DNA from: Motacilla alba alba
Lineage: Eukaryota > Chordata > Aves > Passeriformes > Motacillidae
NCBI RefSeq assembly: GCF_015832195.1
Contig: NC_052028.1
Coordinates: 10,459,501-10,523,500 of the forward strand
Length of the DNA stretch: 64,000 nucleotides
Reading direction: 5' to 3'
Notes under the pieces: generated by a model
Database searches by the model: none
Seen by the model: only the letters and a program-made list of their open reading frames with translations
Told to the model about the DNA's origin: nothing
Position numbers and translations under genes: made by a program
Shown here: piece after piece, positions 1 through 18,157 of the stretch
How positions within the stretch are numbered: the stretch's first letter is position 1
How the letters are laid out: every line of letters starts with the position of its first letter

Positions 1-383
1 TCACTCAGTGCAGATCAGGTGAAGCAGCAGATAGCAACAGCCTTGTCCTGGAGCTTGTGCCAGGTGAGAGGGCAGCCTTGTGGCTCCTGCAGGAGAGGTG
101 GCTTCAGCACTTCTTTCATGGTGAAATTGATGGTAGGGAATAGGCAGGATAAAATGCCCTGAAAGCAGTGGCCTCTTGGAAAGGCTGACAGGGACTTACC
201 TTTGCCCAGGTGGCACAATAAATCAGATGTCCCTGGATGTGCATTAGTGCTGCTCACCTGACCGGCAGCACAGCACGTACACCTCCTTTGCCTCCAGAGG
301 AACCTCTGGCTTCTCCAGGCGCTCAGGTGGGGCAGTGCTGCTTCGAGACACTGTACATACTCTTCCTTGTTTTTTATTTGCAG
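1..383 (+). other. Intronic sequence of HNRNPAB
   Basis: No exon is recognisable before the acceptor at 381-383. The residues expected just upstream (RRM2 core) are not encoded here, so this is the 3' part of an intron. Confidence 0.7.
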
Positions 384-492
384 TGTGAGATTAAGGTAGC
401 ACAGCCAAAAGAAGTGTACCAGCAGCAACAGTTCAGTAGTGGTGGAGGAAGAGGTAGCTATGGAGGAAGAGGCAGAGGTGGAAGAGGCGGCG
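384..492 (+). CDS. HNRNPAB: HNRNPAB exon: end of RRM2 and RGG segment
   Basis: The acceptor is tttatttgcag before 384 and the donor is gtaagt at 493. The exon is 109 nt, starts in phase 0 and ends in phase 1. It encodes [16 protein letters not shown] followed by an Arg-Gly-Gly-rich stretch. Confidence 0.93.
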
Positions 493-887
493 GTAAGTAC
501 CACACACACTACTTTAGTATGGACACATTCTAAATAAGTTGTGTGTACTAAAATGGGATTTTGTGGATGGTTTTCCCTTCTATAGCTCAAAGTCAAAATT
601 GGAATCAAGGTTATGGCAATTACTGGAACCAGGGTTATGGGAATCAAGGATACGGCTATCAGCAAGGTTATGGTGGCTATGGAGGCTATGATTATTCAGG
701 ATATGGGTATTATGGATATGGACCAGGCTATGATTACAGTAAGTAAAGAGAACTGTATTGGGTATAAGCAAGCATAACTAATTAGCAGTTTAATGCATTT
801 GTTCTCTTGTTCATAGGTCAAGGCAGTGCAAATTATGGGAAGACACCAAGACGTGGTGGTCATCAGAATAACTACAAGCCATATTGA
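384..887 (+). CDS. HNRNPAB: HNRNPAB, 3' coding part (three exons, partial gene)
   Basis: This is the C-terminal 110 residues of heterogeneous nuclear ribonucleoprotein A/B (CBF-A), a nuclear-cytoplasmic RNA- and single-strand-DNA-binding protein of the hnRNP D/AB/DL family. Exons 384-492, 586-738 and 817-887 join in frame (333 nt including TGA at 885-887). The first exon opens with [10 protein letters not shown], the last beta strand of RRM2. An RGG-type stretch ([17 protein letters not shown]) follows, then a Tyr/Gly/Gln/Asn repeat region ([20 protein letters not shown]). The end is the family-typical [12 protein letters not shown], which in this family acts as a PY-type nuclear import signal. 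RRM1 and most of RRM2 lie upstream of the window. Paralogues hnRNP D and DL share the layout, but the [14 protein letters not shown] motif and the neighbouring genes favour HNRNPAB. Confidence is high. Confidence 0.93.
586..738 (+). CDS. HNRNPAB: HNRNPAB cassette exon: Gly/Tyr-rich segment
   Basis: The acceptor is cccttctatag before 586 and the donor is gtaagt at 739. The length is 153 nt with phase 1 at both ends, so the exon can be skipped without a frame change (51 residues lost). In mammals the corresponding exon of about 47 residues distinguishes the p42 and p37 isoforms (established). It is a low-complexity region of QGYG, YGGYG and YGYYGYG motifs. Confidence 0.92.
817..887 (+). CDS. 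HNRNPAB: HNRNPAB last coding exon
   Basis: The acceptor is cttgttcatag before 817. The first two bases complete a serine codon. The exon encodes [22 protein letters not shown] and stops at TGA 885-887. A donor-like CAG|GTATGC begins 14 nt after the stop (902), so the exon probably ends at 901. Confidence 0.93.
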
Positions 888-999
888 TCAAACTTATTCA
901 GGTATGCAGTGGCATGGTCTCTTTTGGAAAATGACTGCATAGGTTTTGTATACAATGCTGTAGATGGATACTTCAGTTCTGTACCAAATTTAACTTTAC

Positions 1000-1005
1000 A
1001 ATAAA
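1000..1005 (+). terminator. Proximal polyA signal of HNRNPAB
   Basis: AATAAA lies about 113 nt after the HNRNPAB stop codon, inside the proposed 3'UTR intron. It would be used only by transcripts that retain that intron. Confidence 0.45.
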
Positions 1006-1460
1006 TTTCTATGGCCTGTTAAATGTGCATCTTACTTGGAAGAGCTCCCTGGAAATGTTTTACATGTTTAATACTTACCAATAACTAGTTGTCTAGACAG
1101 TGTGGTGTGTAATTTTCAGCATTGCTGAAGATATTAATTAATGATTTTATTAATAGGTTAAACTGAAACTGATTTTGAGGGTCTGCTTAAAGCTGCAGCT
1201 CTGCATCTAGGGACTGCCTCTTGGAGTTAACTATGGACTCTGCATTACTCCAGTTGTACAGAATGAGATGCATCTTAGGGAACCAGTGTCACTTTCCACC
1301 TTTTTATTTTGTATTGTTTTTGTGTCATACATTTCCTGTAATGGAAGTGTTAATTTTACTGTACTTTTTGGTACCTTTTTGGAATCTAATGTATTGTAAG
1401 GTATTTTACATGTGTTCTGATTCACCATGACATGGATATTGAAGCTATCCTAGCTTTTGA

Positions 1461-1466
1461 AATAAA
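1461..1466 (+). terminator. Distal polyA signal of HNRNPAB
   Basis: AATAAA is followed within 20-40 nt by TG/T-rich sequence (tctagtgtcttgtgcc), the usual arrangement around a vertebrate cleavage site. It is the likely main 3' end of the spliced transcript. Confidence 0.6.
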
Positions 1467-1489
1467 AAAGGCGTAATCTAGTGTCTTGT

Positions 1490-4400
1490 GCCATTCTTCA
1501 GCTCATGTGTTAGTAAAACACCAGTATCCTGTTCCCAGAATTTAGTTCATGGCAGTACCTTGATAGATTGAGAGTTGTGCTTAAATGTTTTTAATCTTAA
1601 AACTAGAAGGCTATGTTGGTAGTTGTGCTCACTTGCAGTTAAGTGGCAGCTAAAACCTGCTGTCACTTCTGCCCGGAGGTTGTGGAGGAGAGCTCAGGTG
1701 ACAAGCCCCAGCTGTGGTAGGGCTGTGCTGGTGAGGCGGTGGCTCTGCTCTAGGCAAGCACAGAGGCTCAGAGTAAACTGGAGTGGTGTCTGCTGTGGGC
1801 TCTGCTAGGAGGAGCCAGAGCTGAAGGTTTCAGGCAGGGCTTGGGAGTCTGGACAGCATTGCAGGAGGGAGTCAAGAGGTGTGCAAGAAGCTGGCTGCAC
1901 TTCCTCCATATTTCACTGTCTTGAGTCTGAGACTTGTCTGCAAGTTGTTAATAGGCTTTATAATACCTGCCTTGAAAGGCAGGTTGGGCAGACATTAAAT
2001 TACCAATGCAAAGTCTGAAGTTTTGCAGCCTTTTTGTGTAATAGACAAGGCTAAAAGAACTTCCACTGCAGTTGTGGGTGGAAAAAACATCTCTTTCTCT
2101 AGAGATGAGTGACCAGCTAGAAATACTCTCCTTTTTTGACTTTACTGTTAGTTTACTGCTATTTTAAGGCAATAACTGTCATGTGATTTGCCTCTCTTGT
2201 TGCAGAATATAAGTAGCAAGCTCTACTGCAGAAAGTAAACTTTTAATCTTTGTTGCAGTGATCAATTTGATATAAATCTCCTTTTAAAGCTAAAATCTGG
2301 CAATATTTTTTTCTTGTAACAAATTCTCTTTGAACAAGTAACACCTGCAAGTGCAATCAAACCAAGTAACTAAGACAAGAAACAAACACATGCTACTAGT
2401 AACCTTTCCAGTTTTTTTTTAACAAGGGATGCAGCTATTTCTGCATGGACTATAATCTGCTGCTCCCTGCTGGTCGTCCTTGAAAAGAAAAATTGGCTTG
2501 TAAGTTTAGAAGTCTGTAAGACTCTTCTGGTGTTAGGTAGAAGTCTTCAGTATTGGAAAAAAAAAAATCAGATGTCAAATTTTATAGTTGACAACTTTGC
2601 AGCTGGACCATGTAACCTCCAGCCCAACTTACTTGAAAATAAAAAAACAGCAGATCATTGAAGCAAATGAGTACAGTATTTAGAAGTATTACTGTCTCAA
2701 GATTTGAAATATAAATACTTCATTGCATACTTTAAATATTTTTTTCTGTGAAATAAAGGGTAGCAGAATATTTTTCTAGCAAGCACTTGGCCCTCGAGTG
2801 GGAAAATTGCATGGTAGCAGGACCATTGTGCTGCAGTCCTTCTGGCTAGTAGTGTCCTAGCAAGAGTTTGTCAGCTGGTGTTATTGTGGTGGCTTTTGTA
2901 AGTAGGTGCTCAGGTAATGCTTCCTTAACAGGTGATGTGGCCTTAGGCAGGAACTGAGGATACTGGTACTTTAATGCAGAGCTGGCTTTTCCCTTTCTTC
3001 TTTGCATGAAAAGTTTGTGATACAAAGAACCGCCTGGTGAAAGTAAAGGCTTGTACACAAGGTTGTTGCTTATGGCTGTAAACTACTCTTAATTTACTAA
3101 TCCTACTTGGATATTTCTCGAGGACAGACTGTGTTTGTAAGAAGTGGTTTGGGAGCCACAGCCCTCAGCTGTCTGTCCCTCATGTGTTTGATGTCAGGAA
3201 TTTGGAACTGAAGTTTTTGATTTAACCTGGTGGCTTGAGAGTGTTTGTTGAATATAGTGCTACTTAGGGACCTTGTTCTGACACTGGCTGCTGAAACTCA
3301 TCAGAGTCCTGGGAGGGACTGGGTGTACTGGCACCTGGAATGGTGTTTGCATAGGTAGCTGAAGACTTAAAAACATCAGAACACCATTGGCTCATTCTAA
3401 TTTGAAAAAGTCATAACCTGAAAGTACATAAATTTAGCAAATGTATTTTGTAGTGACCATTAGAAAAATCCTCCTTTATAATCAGTTTTAGATATGCAGT
3501 TTTAAATAAAAGCTAATTCCACACTGCCAGAGTTAAGACAAGCTCTTGTAAAATTTATTTCTCCTAGAGCTTTTACTGAAAACAAGATAAATGAAAAACA
3601 GAAAAATCAAAGGTGACTTATCTGGTCTAAGACATGCTAGGATGAAGATTAAATGTGCATTATTATAGTAGAATAATGTTTCTTAGTAGTAGATCTTGAA
3701 CATTGTTTGAAACCTATGGAAAGAAAATAATGTTATGGGTTTTTTTTGTAAAAGTATCATTAAAAGAAATTACTTCATTGCCTCATTTTCGCTTACATTA
3801 TATGTAAGTGTCTTACTAGTACTGTACTTAGTAAGAGGCTTTTTGCATTCTTGGTTTCCTGTAGAAAATAAAGGCATTTTTCTTGCTTAGTTTAGATCAC
3901 AGATAAGTACATTAAGTCATTAGGCCTCTAATTTGCACTGGCACTGTTCAGTAATCTTTCTGTTCCTAAGAATAAGTAGTATAAACAGCTGTATGTCTTT
4001 CCATTAACTTGCTAAATAAAATATTAACACATTTTTCTTGTGCCTGCTATACTAATATACACTGAACTAAAAAGCATATTTCTCCTTAGCTCAGGGCCAT
4101 AGCACTGAAATCTCATGGTGGCTGAGGCCACTAATGCTTACACTGCTCACAATGACCACGTTAGGTGCACTCCTTCCCAGCTATCCAGAGTTCTGCTAAA
4201 CATGTGGGTGTCTTTCAGTCAGAGTAGCTTGAAGAAGTACTGAGTGTACCAAAGGGTGTTGCTCCCAAGGTGTTAACTGTAAGTGTACACTGTGCTCATG
4301 GGTGTGCAGCCAACTGAGCTGCAGCTAGGTGTTCTCTTGGCAACCTACTGAGGGACCTCAACAGATGAAGACACATAACAAGGCTTTGAAGACTTAACAA

Positions 4401-4790
4401 GACCAATCTTACTCTGATACCCACAAACTTTTGAGTCTAGGGGTAAATGGATCCTGAAGGATGAGATGCCAGCTGTGAACCTGAAATGACACTTAAGGGG
4501 AGATCTGCTGAGAAGTGGTTATGCAGCTTGACCAGCTTCTGGCTGGAGCCTGAAGGCACTGAGCAGCGAGCAGAAAAGCTGTTTGTGTGGATGTGCAGTC
4601 ATTTGCATGCTCTAGAGACAGTCATGTCTGGGACATGTTGGCCCTCGCTTACAACAAGTGATGCACACAGTGTTGCTGGGAGGGTCAGAGTGACGGATGG
4701 CAGTTGTGAATGCTGGATGTACACAAGTGTGGTCCATGCCTGGAGAGTCCCAGAAATTCCTGCAACCTTCGAGTAAAAGCATCTCTGAGG
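1490..4790. other. Convergent intergenic spacer HNRNPAB / PHYKPL
   Basis: The spacer is AT-rich and has no convincing exon on either strand. Plus-strand AATAAA occurs at 2638, 2752, 3505, 3867 and 4015, so longer HNRNPAB 3'UTR isoforms are possible. Short open frames here, for example 2846-3058 on the minus strand, show no protein-like composition. Confidence 0.6.
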
Positions 4791-4794
4791 AAGC

Positions 4795-4800
4795 TTTATT
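4795..4800 (-). terminator. Probable polyA signal of PHYKPL
   Basis: AATAAA on the minus strand, 62 nt after the PHYKPL stop, implies a very short 3'UTR. It is the nearest canonical signal. Confidence 0.55.
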
Positions 4801-4861
4801 CTGACAGTGCTTGTGAAGTCATGTTTAGGAACTTGGCTTGGGTGACTAGGTAAATACCTGC

Positions 4862-11761
<6,900 letters not shown>

Positions 11762-11796
11762 GGCCGCCGAGCCGCCCGCGGGCCGGCCGCGGAGCG

Positions 11797-11850
11797 AGGG
11801 GGAAGGGAGGGAGGAAGAGAGGGAGGGAGGAAGAGAGGGAGGGAAGGAGC
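11797..11850. repeat. G/A-rich tract with a 16-bp internal repeat, upstream of PHYKPL ATG
   Basis: The plus strand is almost pure purine, with the unit agggagggaggaagag repeated about 2.5 times and seven or more GGG runs. On the PHYKPL sense strand it is a C/T tract 36-90 nt before the ATG, probably 5'UTR or core promoter. It could form G-quadruplex or triplex structures. Confidence 0.8.
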
Positions 11851-11899
11851 GGCCGCCTCCCGCGGGGGCCGGGCCGGACGGGAGGGGAGGGGCGGCAGC

Positions 11900-12404
11900 G
11901 GCGGTGCAGGGACGCGGGCTCTGTCCGGCCGGAGCGCGCAGCGCAGCCCCGGCGGTGCAGGGACGCGGGCACTGCCCGGCCGGAGCGCTCAGCGCAGCCC
12001 CGGCGGTGCAGGGACGCGGGCACTGCCCGGCCGCAGCCCCAGCGCAGCCCCGGCGGTGCAGGGACGCGGGCTCTGCCCGGCCGCAGCCCCAGCGCAGCCC
12101 CGGCGGTGCAGGGACGCGGGCTCTGCCCGGCCGGAGCGCTCAGCGCAGCCCCGGCGGTGCAGGGACGCGGGCTCTGCCCGGCCGGAGCCCCAGCGCTGCC
12201 CTGGCGGTGCAGGGACGCGGGCTCTGCCCGGCCGGAGGCCCAGCGCTGCCCTGGCGGTGCAGGGACGCGGGCTCTGCCCGGCCGGAGGCCCAGCGCTGCC
12301 CTGGCGGTGCAGGGACGCGGGCTCTGCCCGGCCGGAGCGTGCAGCGCTGCCCTGGCGGTGCAGGGACGCGGGCTCTGCCCGGCCGGAGCGTGCAGCGCTG
12401 CCCC
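11900..12404. repeat. Ten-unit GC-rich minisatellite (50/51-bp unit) upstream of PHYKPL
   Basis: Units start at 11900, 11951, 12002, 12052, 12102, 12153, 12203, 12253, 12303 and 12354. Each begins ggcggtgcagggacgcgggc and continues with ctctgcccggccggagc-type sequence. The first five end in gcgcagcccc. The later ones end in gcgctgccct (final copy gcgctgcccc). The array lies entirely within the CpG island, 139 bp or more upstream of the start codon. Long open frames cross it on both strands but are a composition effect. Confidence 0.95.
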
Positions 12405-13405
12405 GGGAGCACGGGGCGGGTCCTGCGTGCGCCCGGAGCGGGACAGGAGCTCCCCCAGGGACCCGGCGGGGCGGGACGCCGCTTCCCTCACAGGCAGGAG
12501 TGGGGACACGTGGGGATAGGCTGCGGGCCCTGCAGGGCTGCTGGCAGCTCACCCTTAAACCACACACCCCACGGGTTTACCCTGCTCGGGTTCATCCAGC
12601 CCTGCACCCCACTCACCTCGGAGGGAGGAACAGGCTCTTCAGGATCATTAGTACAGCTCTAGCACTCTGTGTTTGAAATACACATTGAGGAAGTTTCTTT
12701 TACAGTGACAATATTTAAGTGGGTAGTCAGAGTGGTAGAACTGAAATAATTCTTCCACATCATTGTTAAAGCAGAAGTAAAGCCAGCCTTTTGCATGTTG
12801 TAGCCCTGTGTTTGGTCGGTGGCAGATACGTAGGCACCTGACTGACTCCTTCAGAGCCAATCCTAAACAAAGCAGGTAATGGTTAGGATTAAAAGAGGAA
12901 GTGCTGTCAATCAGATTAGAATGATCTTTCTTCCATTCCTGTTTGACTGGAATTACCTAAAGAAAAGTAGGATAAAGAACCAGAAAGAAGGTTCTGTGAT
13001 GGATTGAGTTCTGCTACTGCAGGTGTTGTATCCCATAACCAAGTTCATAACTTTTCCAACTTGAGTCTAGAAAATGACTCATTTTTTTTTCCTTCCAAAT
13101 ACACATTCACATTCTTTTGGTTTAAAATGACAAACAGCTTTTAAAAACTCTAGAAAAACAGAACTGATAATTTTAAAACTACACTTGGCAGACGTTGCTC
13201 ACTAGATATAGCCACCAATAATTATCTCTAGCTGCAATTACTTGATGAACACAGGAGCAGTTTAAATTTCGTGCAGTATGGAGAATGCAAAACCAAATCG
13301 CTATGTACCTAAAGTTAGATTGAACTTAGTCTAACTCCATTGTTTCATAAGGGTCAGGTTTTAAGTAATAAAAGACAGTGGAGAAAATAGTAATGGCTGT
13401 TAATC

Positions 13406-13411
13406 TTTATT
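13406..13411 (-). terminator. Candidate distal minus-strand polyA signal
   Basis: AATAAA on the minus strand is followed by U-rich sequence (ctgtcttttatt). It would end a COL23A1 3'UTR of about 9 kb, or a separate transcript. This is speculative. Confidence 0.25.
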
Positions 13412-15148
13412 TGAACTCTCGTCTGGTTAAGATATTTACTAGCTATTTATAATAACAACCTGAACATTTACAATTTGGAAAGTTTACTCTTGGTTACAAA
13501 TGCAGAGTTCATTATACATATTCACACAATTGTAAAAGTAATCTGTACAGAGAGACCATTTTTTAAATCTAGTATCTGTTTTTATTAAAAAAAGCACAAG
13601 AAAAAAGTTTGTTTAGGTCTCAAGGTAATGTATTGTCCATTACAGCTTTAAACTAGAAATACATGATGCAGTACTAATTAATACCATTTTAACATGTTAA
13701 AACAATGGATAAGAAATACTGTTATTAATGCCTTCATTTTTAAGTAGTTGTTCCCCAAAGAAGAGTAAATAGAATACTTTTCGTGGCACATACATGATCA
13801 AAAGTCACAAAAAGTTTGCAAATGGAGATGTTAAGTACATTTTCTGTAATTTTAATATCTATATATTTCTTTTCAAAGGTCATATACAGAGATTTAGCCA
13901 GTTTTGTATAAAATACCATGTAAATACATTCAAAACTCATTTTTGGCAAGCTGCAAACACACAAACAGCCCTTTCTCCTCTGAACAGCCTCCCTGGAGTG
14001 ATGCAACCACTCACCTAAATAAGGGACACTTGCATAACGTGGTAGAGGATTAAGCTCTATTGACATAATTTCAAAACAAATATGGACAGATAAGGCACAT
14101 GTTGGATGTATTTTTCTAAACTGTATACAGATTTGAGATACCAGCAGGTACAGTCTCTCAAATGCTCGTGTACCAGTTTGTATCGTTTCTATGTCCAAAG
14201 TCATGTAATGCAGCAAAGCAGGGGGCTTTCAGTTTTTGACTGTGGTGTTTGTGCTGAACATTCTTCATATTCAGTATTTTTGATTGTTTTTAAGATAGCA
14301 GAAAAAGAAACCCAAACTGAAACTCAAAAAGCTGTTATGAAATTGTTTATAAAACTGCAGTCTATGAAACAAACCAGCAAACACAACAGGCTCCGGCTCT
14401 CATTTGCACTGATGGCAGCTTAGGACCTTTCCTGCTAAATTCACAAATTCAGTGGATATCATGGGTGCTTTTGCTATGCAAAGCCAGATTATAATTTTTT
14501 AATGTAATTGCAGAAATACAAGTTTGATAAGCACTCACCTACAGTTAATAAATTCCTGTAAAATGAACTTGTTAAATACAGTGTTTAACAGTATAAGAAA
14601 AAGCAGCAGATGGGATCAGTGTCATTTACAGATACTCGGGTCACCTCCTTTTAAAGTTTCTGTTCATCAATGTCTTAAGTTATGTAAGAAACCACACAAG
14701 TGAGCTGACACAGAAGTGAGCTGACTGTTCCATGAAACCATACTTGAAGGCAACAAAATAGGAATTGTTTGTCCTAAGTCATAGGAAAACCACCAGTGTT
14801 ACTAATGTATTTCTTACTCCACTCTCTTGCAATAATTCAACTTCCTATGCATGGAAAAGTTGTGTTTCCCAGCCTTCCTGTGGTTTCCCCCAGGCTCTCT
14901 ACAGTAGTACACAATAATATAATCTATTAAGTCCTTCCTCCATTCATATCTAAGTGACAGATTTTCAGCACTTGCTTTAGCTGCAGGTTACACAACAGTC
15001 ACACATCCCTCATGTTGTGCCATCTCATGGGACACAAGCACATGGCAAAGATGCAGAAGCTCACCTGGGGATGTGAAAGTACTAAAAGCAATTTTTAGCT
15101 TACAAATCTAAATTATCACCAGGCAAAATAAGGTTTAGGAAATGTTTG

Positions 15149-15165
15149 TTTTTTTTTTTTTTTTT
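15149..15165. repeat. Poly-T run (17 T)
   Basis: A simple homopolymer in the spacer. No adjacent retroposon body was recognised. Confidence 0.9.
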
Positions 15166-16135
15166 ACTCACTGGTTTACTTCAGTCTGTAATAGATTCCC
15201 CCAAGTGGAGCTCTGGAGTATTTCAAACTGAACTAATCATGGTCAGGTCCAGTGCCAGGGACATGGCTAAAAGGCAGGTGACTCCATAAGTGACACTGAG
15301 ACTGGACTAACAGAGTGACCAGTTTCTCTCTGCCCCTTCCTTTTTGTTAAAAAAAAAAAACCCAAACAACCCACTATTGCAAAGGGTCAAGAAATGTGCT
15401 TAGATAAACGCTGTCCTGTAAAGCTGCCAGGTTCAGTGTGTGCCACAGTGACTGCCTTGGCAAGTTAGAGTGTCACAGGCCTTTTGAAATTATCCACATG
15501 TGTGACTTCTCACTTGAAAATCTCCTGGTTAAACCTCTGCAAGGCTGGCTGTGCTGCTCTGCATGTCAGCCTGTCCTGAACAGGTAAAAAGCAGGAATTT
15601 CAAATTAAACAAAGCAATACTGAGGTTCCTTCCACCTCTGGACACTCCTTCCTCTGCCAGAGCACATTGGAACCAAACTCACTGATCTGAATTCAGCCGC
15701 ATACCTGTGCTATTTGTCCAGGATGAGTGGTTTGGGGACTTTTAATTTTTATATCTCAATCATTTGTAGTCATTCATATTTTGCATATCTTAGAGAGAAA
15801 TCTGTTGCCTACAAAGAAAATAATTCAGAACTTCCATGTTCAAAATTTTAAAAATAGAAATGTCTCAGGAAGCCTACGATAGGTAGATTTTATGTGTGTA
15901 ATGCTGTAAATTATCTGTCCCAACAGGTATCTGGGACTGAAAAAAACATGAGAATACAATTGTATTTCCCAAGAAAGAAATACCAGATTTGGAAAAAAAA
16001 ATTCTATCCATGCACTCCTGGTTTTACAAGTACCTATTCAGACTGCAGAGTTACACAAAAGTCAGGTGTGCTGTAAATGAAGAGACACTGTCGCAGCACA
16101 AAATTTGCATAAAATTAGCTTCTGTTTTTAAAAAT

Positions 16136-16156
16136 CTCCCCCAGAGGGCAGCATTG
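16136..16156 (+). promoter_or_regulatory. CTCF-like motif in the PHYKPL/COL23A1 spacer
   Basis: The sequence ctcccccagagggcagc fits the CTCF core (CCASYAGRKGGCR) with one mismatch. A single motif match in 64 kb can arise by chance, so occupancy is unproven. Confidence 0.3.
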
Positions 16157-18157
16157 AACCAGCATTCACCTTTATAAGGCACACATTGCATTGACGGGCC
16201 AGGGAGTTATCTACCGTTATGAGAAAGATGGAAACTTCGTGGCATCTTAATAGTTTAATTCATTTTTGTTACTTATTTTAATCAGTTGTGCATTACAATG
16301 TGCGAGTTCTTGAATTCTTGCCTAAGTCCTGCTATATTTGGCTGAGTGCAAAACCAAAACTTTACCCAGGGTAGTGGCTACTGTAACGATCTTAAAACCA
16401 CAGGTGTCATTTCCATGGATTACTTTGCACCATTGCATGGGATGTCTTAAACTGCTGAAACCTCCCACATGTTTTGCTGGTTTGCTTAAGGATTTCAAAT
16501 GCTGAATTTATGAAATTACAGAAGACAAAAACTCATCTAAATATTTTATCTATTGGTTTCCTAAAAAGAAAACACATCAAAAAGTCGCTTACTATTAAAA
16601 GAAACATTATTATTTTTAAATACACAGGAGAAACATCCATACAGAAATAAATTCATCACCATTATATATACAGGAAGTGTCAGGAACAGTGCATACAGGA
16701 GAGGCGACTCCCCATGGGAATAAAACAAAGCATGTGGCAATGTCTTGATGTTTTTAAACTAAAATATTGATGAATTGACACTTGGGAACAGTTACAGTTT
16801 GGGGTCAAATCAGGATTTCTCTGCCACCTGTTTTGTAATCGAAAAAAAATTCCTGAATTCACTGGCCAAGCCATGACTGAGCTACAAAACTCTAAATTAA
16901 TCTCATTTGTCCCCATGAGAAGAGGCCAAATTATTGGGTTCATGCTTTGGCAAGGTTCCTCTCAAGCTGTGAAGCTGTGGAGTTACACACATGGGGTTTT
17001 TTGCCTTATTCCCTTCTTCCCCAAATCCATCCTCCCTGAAGCTTTAGGGAGCACTCCCATCCTCAGTTGGGTGCAGCATCAGCTCTCCTGGAGCACCAGC
17101 ACTGACACAGCCACAGCCAGCAGCAGCTCCAGCCTCAGTCACGGAATGCACTTGCTGTGCCTCACAGCAAAGCAGCCCTGCCTGCAGAGCTGTGGGGCTG
17201 AAAAACCTTTCAGGAGTCTCAAGGGAGTTCCTGTGCCCTTATGATTCAGTTTGGGAGCTTTGCTTCCAAAACCCATTGGGCTGCAGTGTGTTAAGAGAGA
17301 GGATGTTAGCGGTGACTGGAAAGATTGTCCTTCGGTACAGTTTGAACTGGAGCAAGCCTTACAGAAAACTGTGTGTCCTCTGCTCCTGGGCAGCAGCAGA
17401 TATGGTTGCCTTAACCTCATGGAAAGCACTGTGCTTTCACAGGCAGTTAAATTAGAGGCAGGAATTTTGTTTTGTCAACTCAAACCCAAAAATATTCTTG
17501 TCTAAGTTTCAGGTTCCCCCAATATCAGTAACTTCAGTGTGTTACCCAGAATGTCCATTGATGAATCTGTGAAGTTACACCCAATATTTTAGTGCTGAAG
17601 CAAAATCAGTGGCTCAGTCTCAGCCTGACCCACATTTCCTAAGCATTAGCAGCCTCTCTGCCAATCATATTCATTGCTGCTGACACATAGTGGTAACATT
17701 CAGCTGCTTTTTGGAATTGCTGTAAAGCAGTCTCAGATTCTTTCAAACCAGAGGGGGAAACAAAAGAAGACAGATTTCCTGGGGGAAGAGCTTCCTAAGC
17801 TTTGTGAAAGGCTGAGATCATGACTGAGTTTTGAGCAAGACTGCCAGTACTACCTAGAAGTAAAATTTGTCTTCGCGAGCTATTCACAAAGTATTCAGAA
17901 AGATCCACATAAACATTTTCATATGGAAGGAGAAAATAATCAAGTGATCTGGCATGAATTTGCAGAGCAAAGCACATCTTTTCAACTCGCTGCAGTAAGA
18001 TCATGACTGCTCTGTATTAAACAACTGCTCTTCTAAAGATGTTTGTGTGTAAGGCACATGGAAGTCTAAACAGATTTCCTCTTAGACTTTGTGTAATCAG
18101 TACAAACCCCAACAGTTTCTCTAATAAAGTCTGTTGATCTGAATGATATGATTGATA

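Larger units (their letters stand above)
888..1485 (+). other. HNRNPAB: HNRNPAB 3'UTR region with probable UTR intron and two polyA signals
   Basis: After the stop the sequence meets a good 5' splice site (ttcag|gtatgc at 902). A plausible acceptor lies at 1156 (ttaatag|gttaaactg). Relatives such as HNRNPD also have spliced 3'UTRs (established). AATAAA occurs at 1000-1005, inside the proposed intron, and at 1461-1466. The two would therefore give unspliced-short and spliced-long ends. The acceptor has a weak pyrimidine tract, so the splicing is inferred. Confidence 0.6.

Noticed and set aside
15..665. 216-codon minus-strand frame at the window start
   Set aside because: It lies antisense to the two HNRNPAB exons. 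Ser/Thr/Leu runs come from the complement of the Gly/Tyr repeats.
13740..14216. 158-codon minus-strand frame
   Set aside because: It is in AT-rich UTR-like sequence with no protein-like motif. Composition explains the length.
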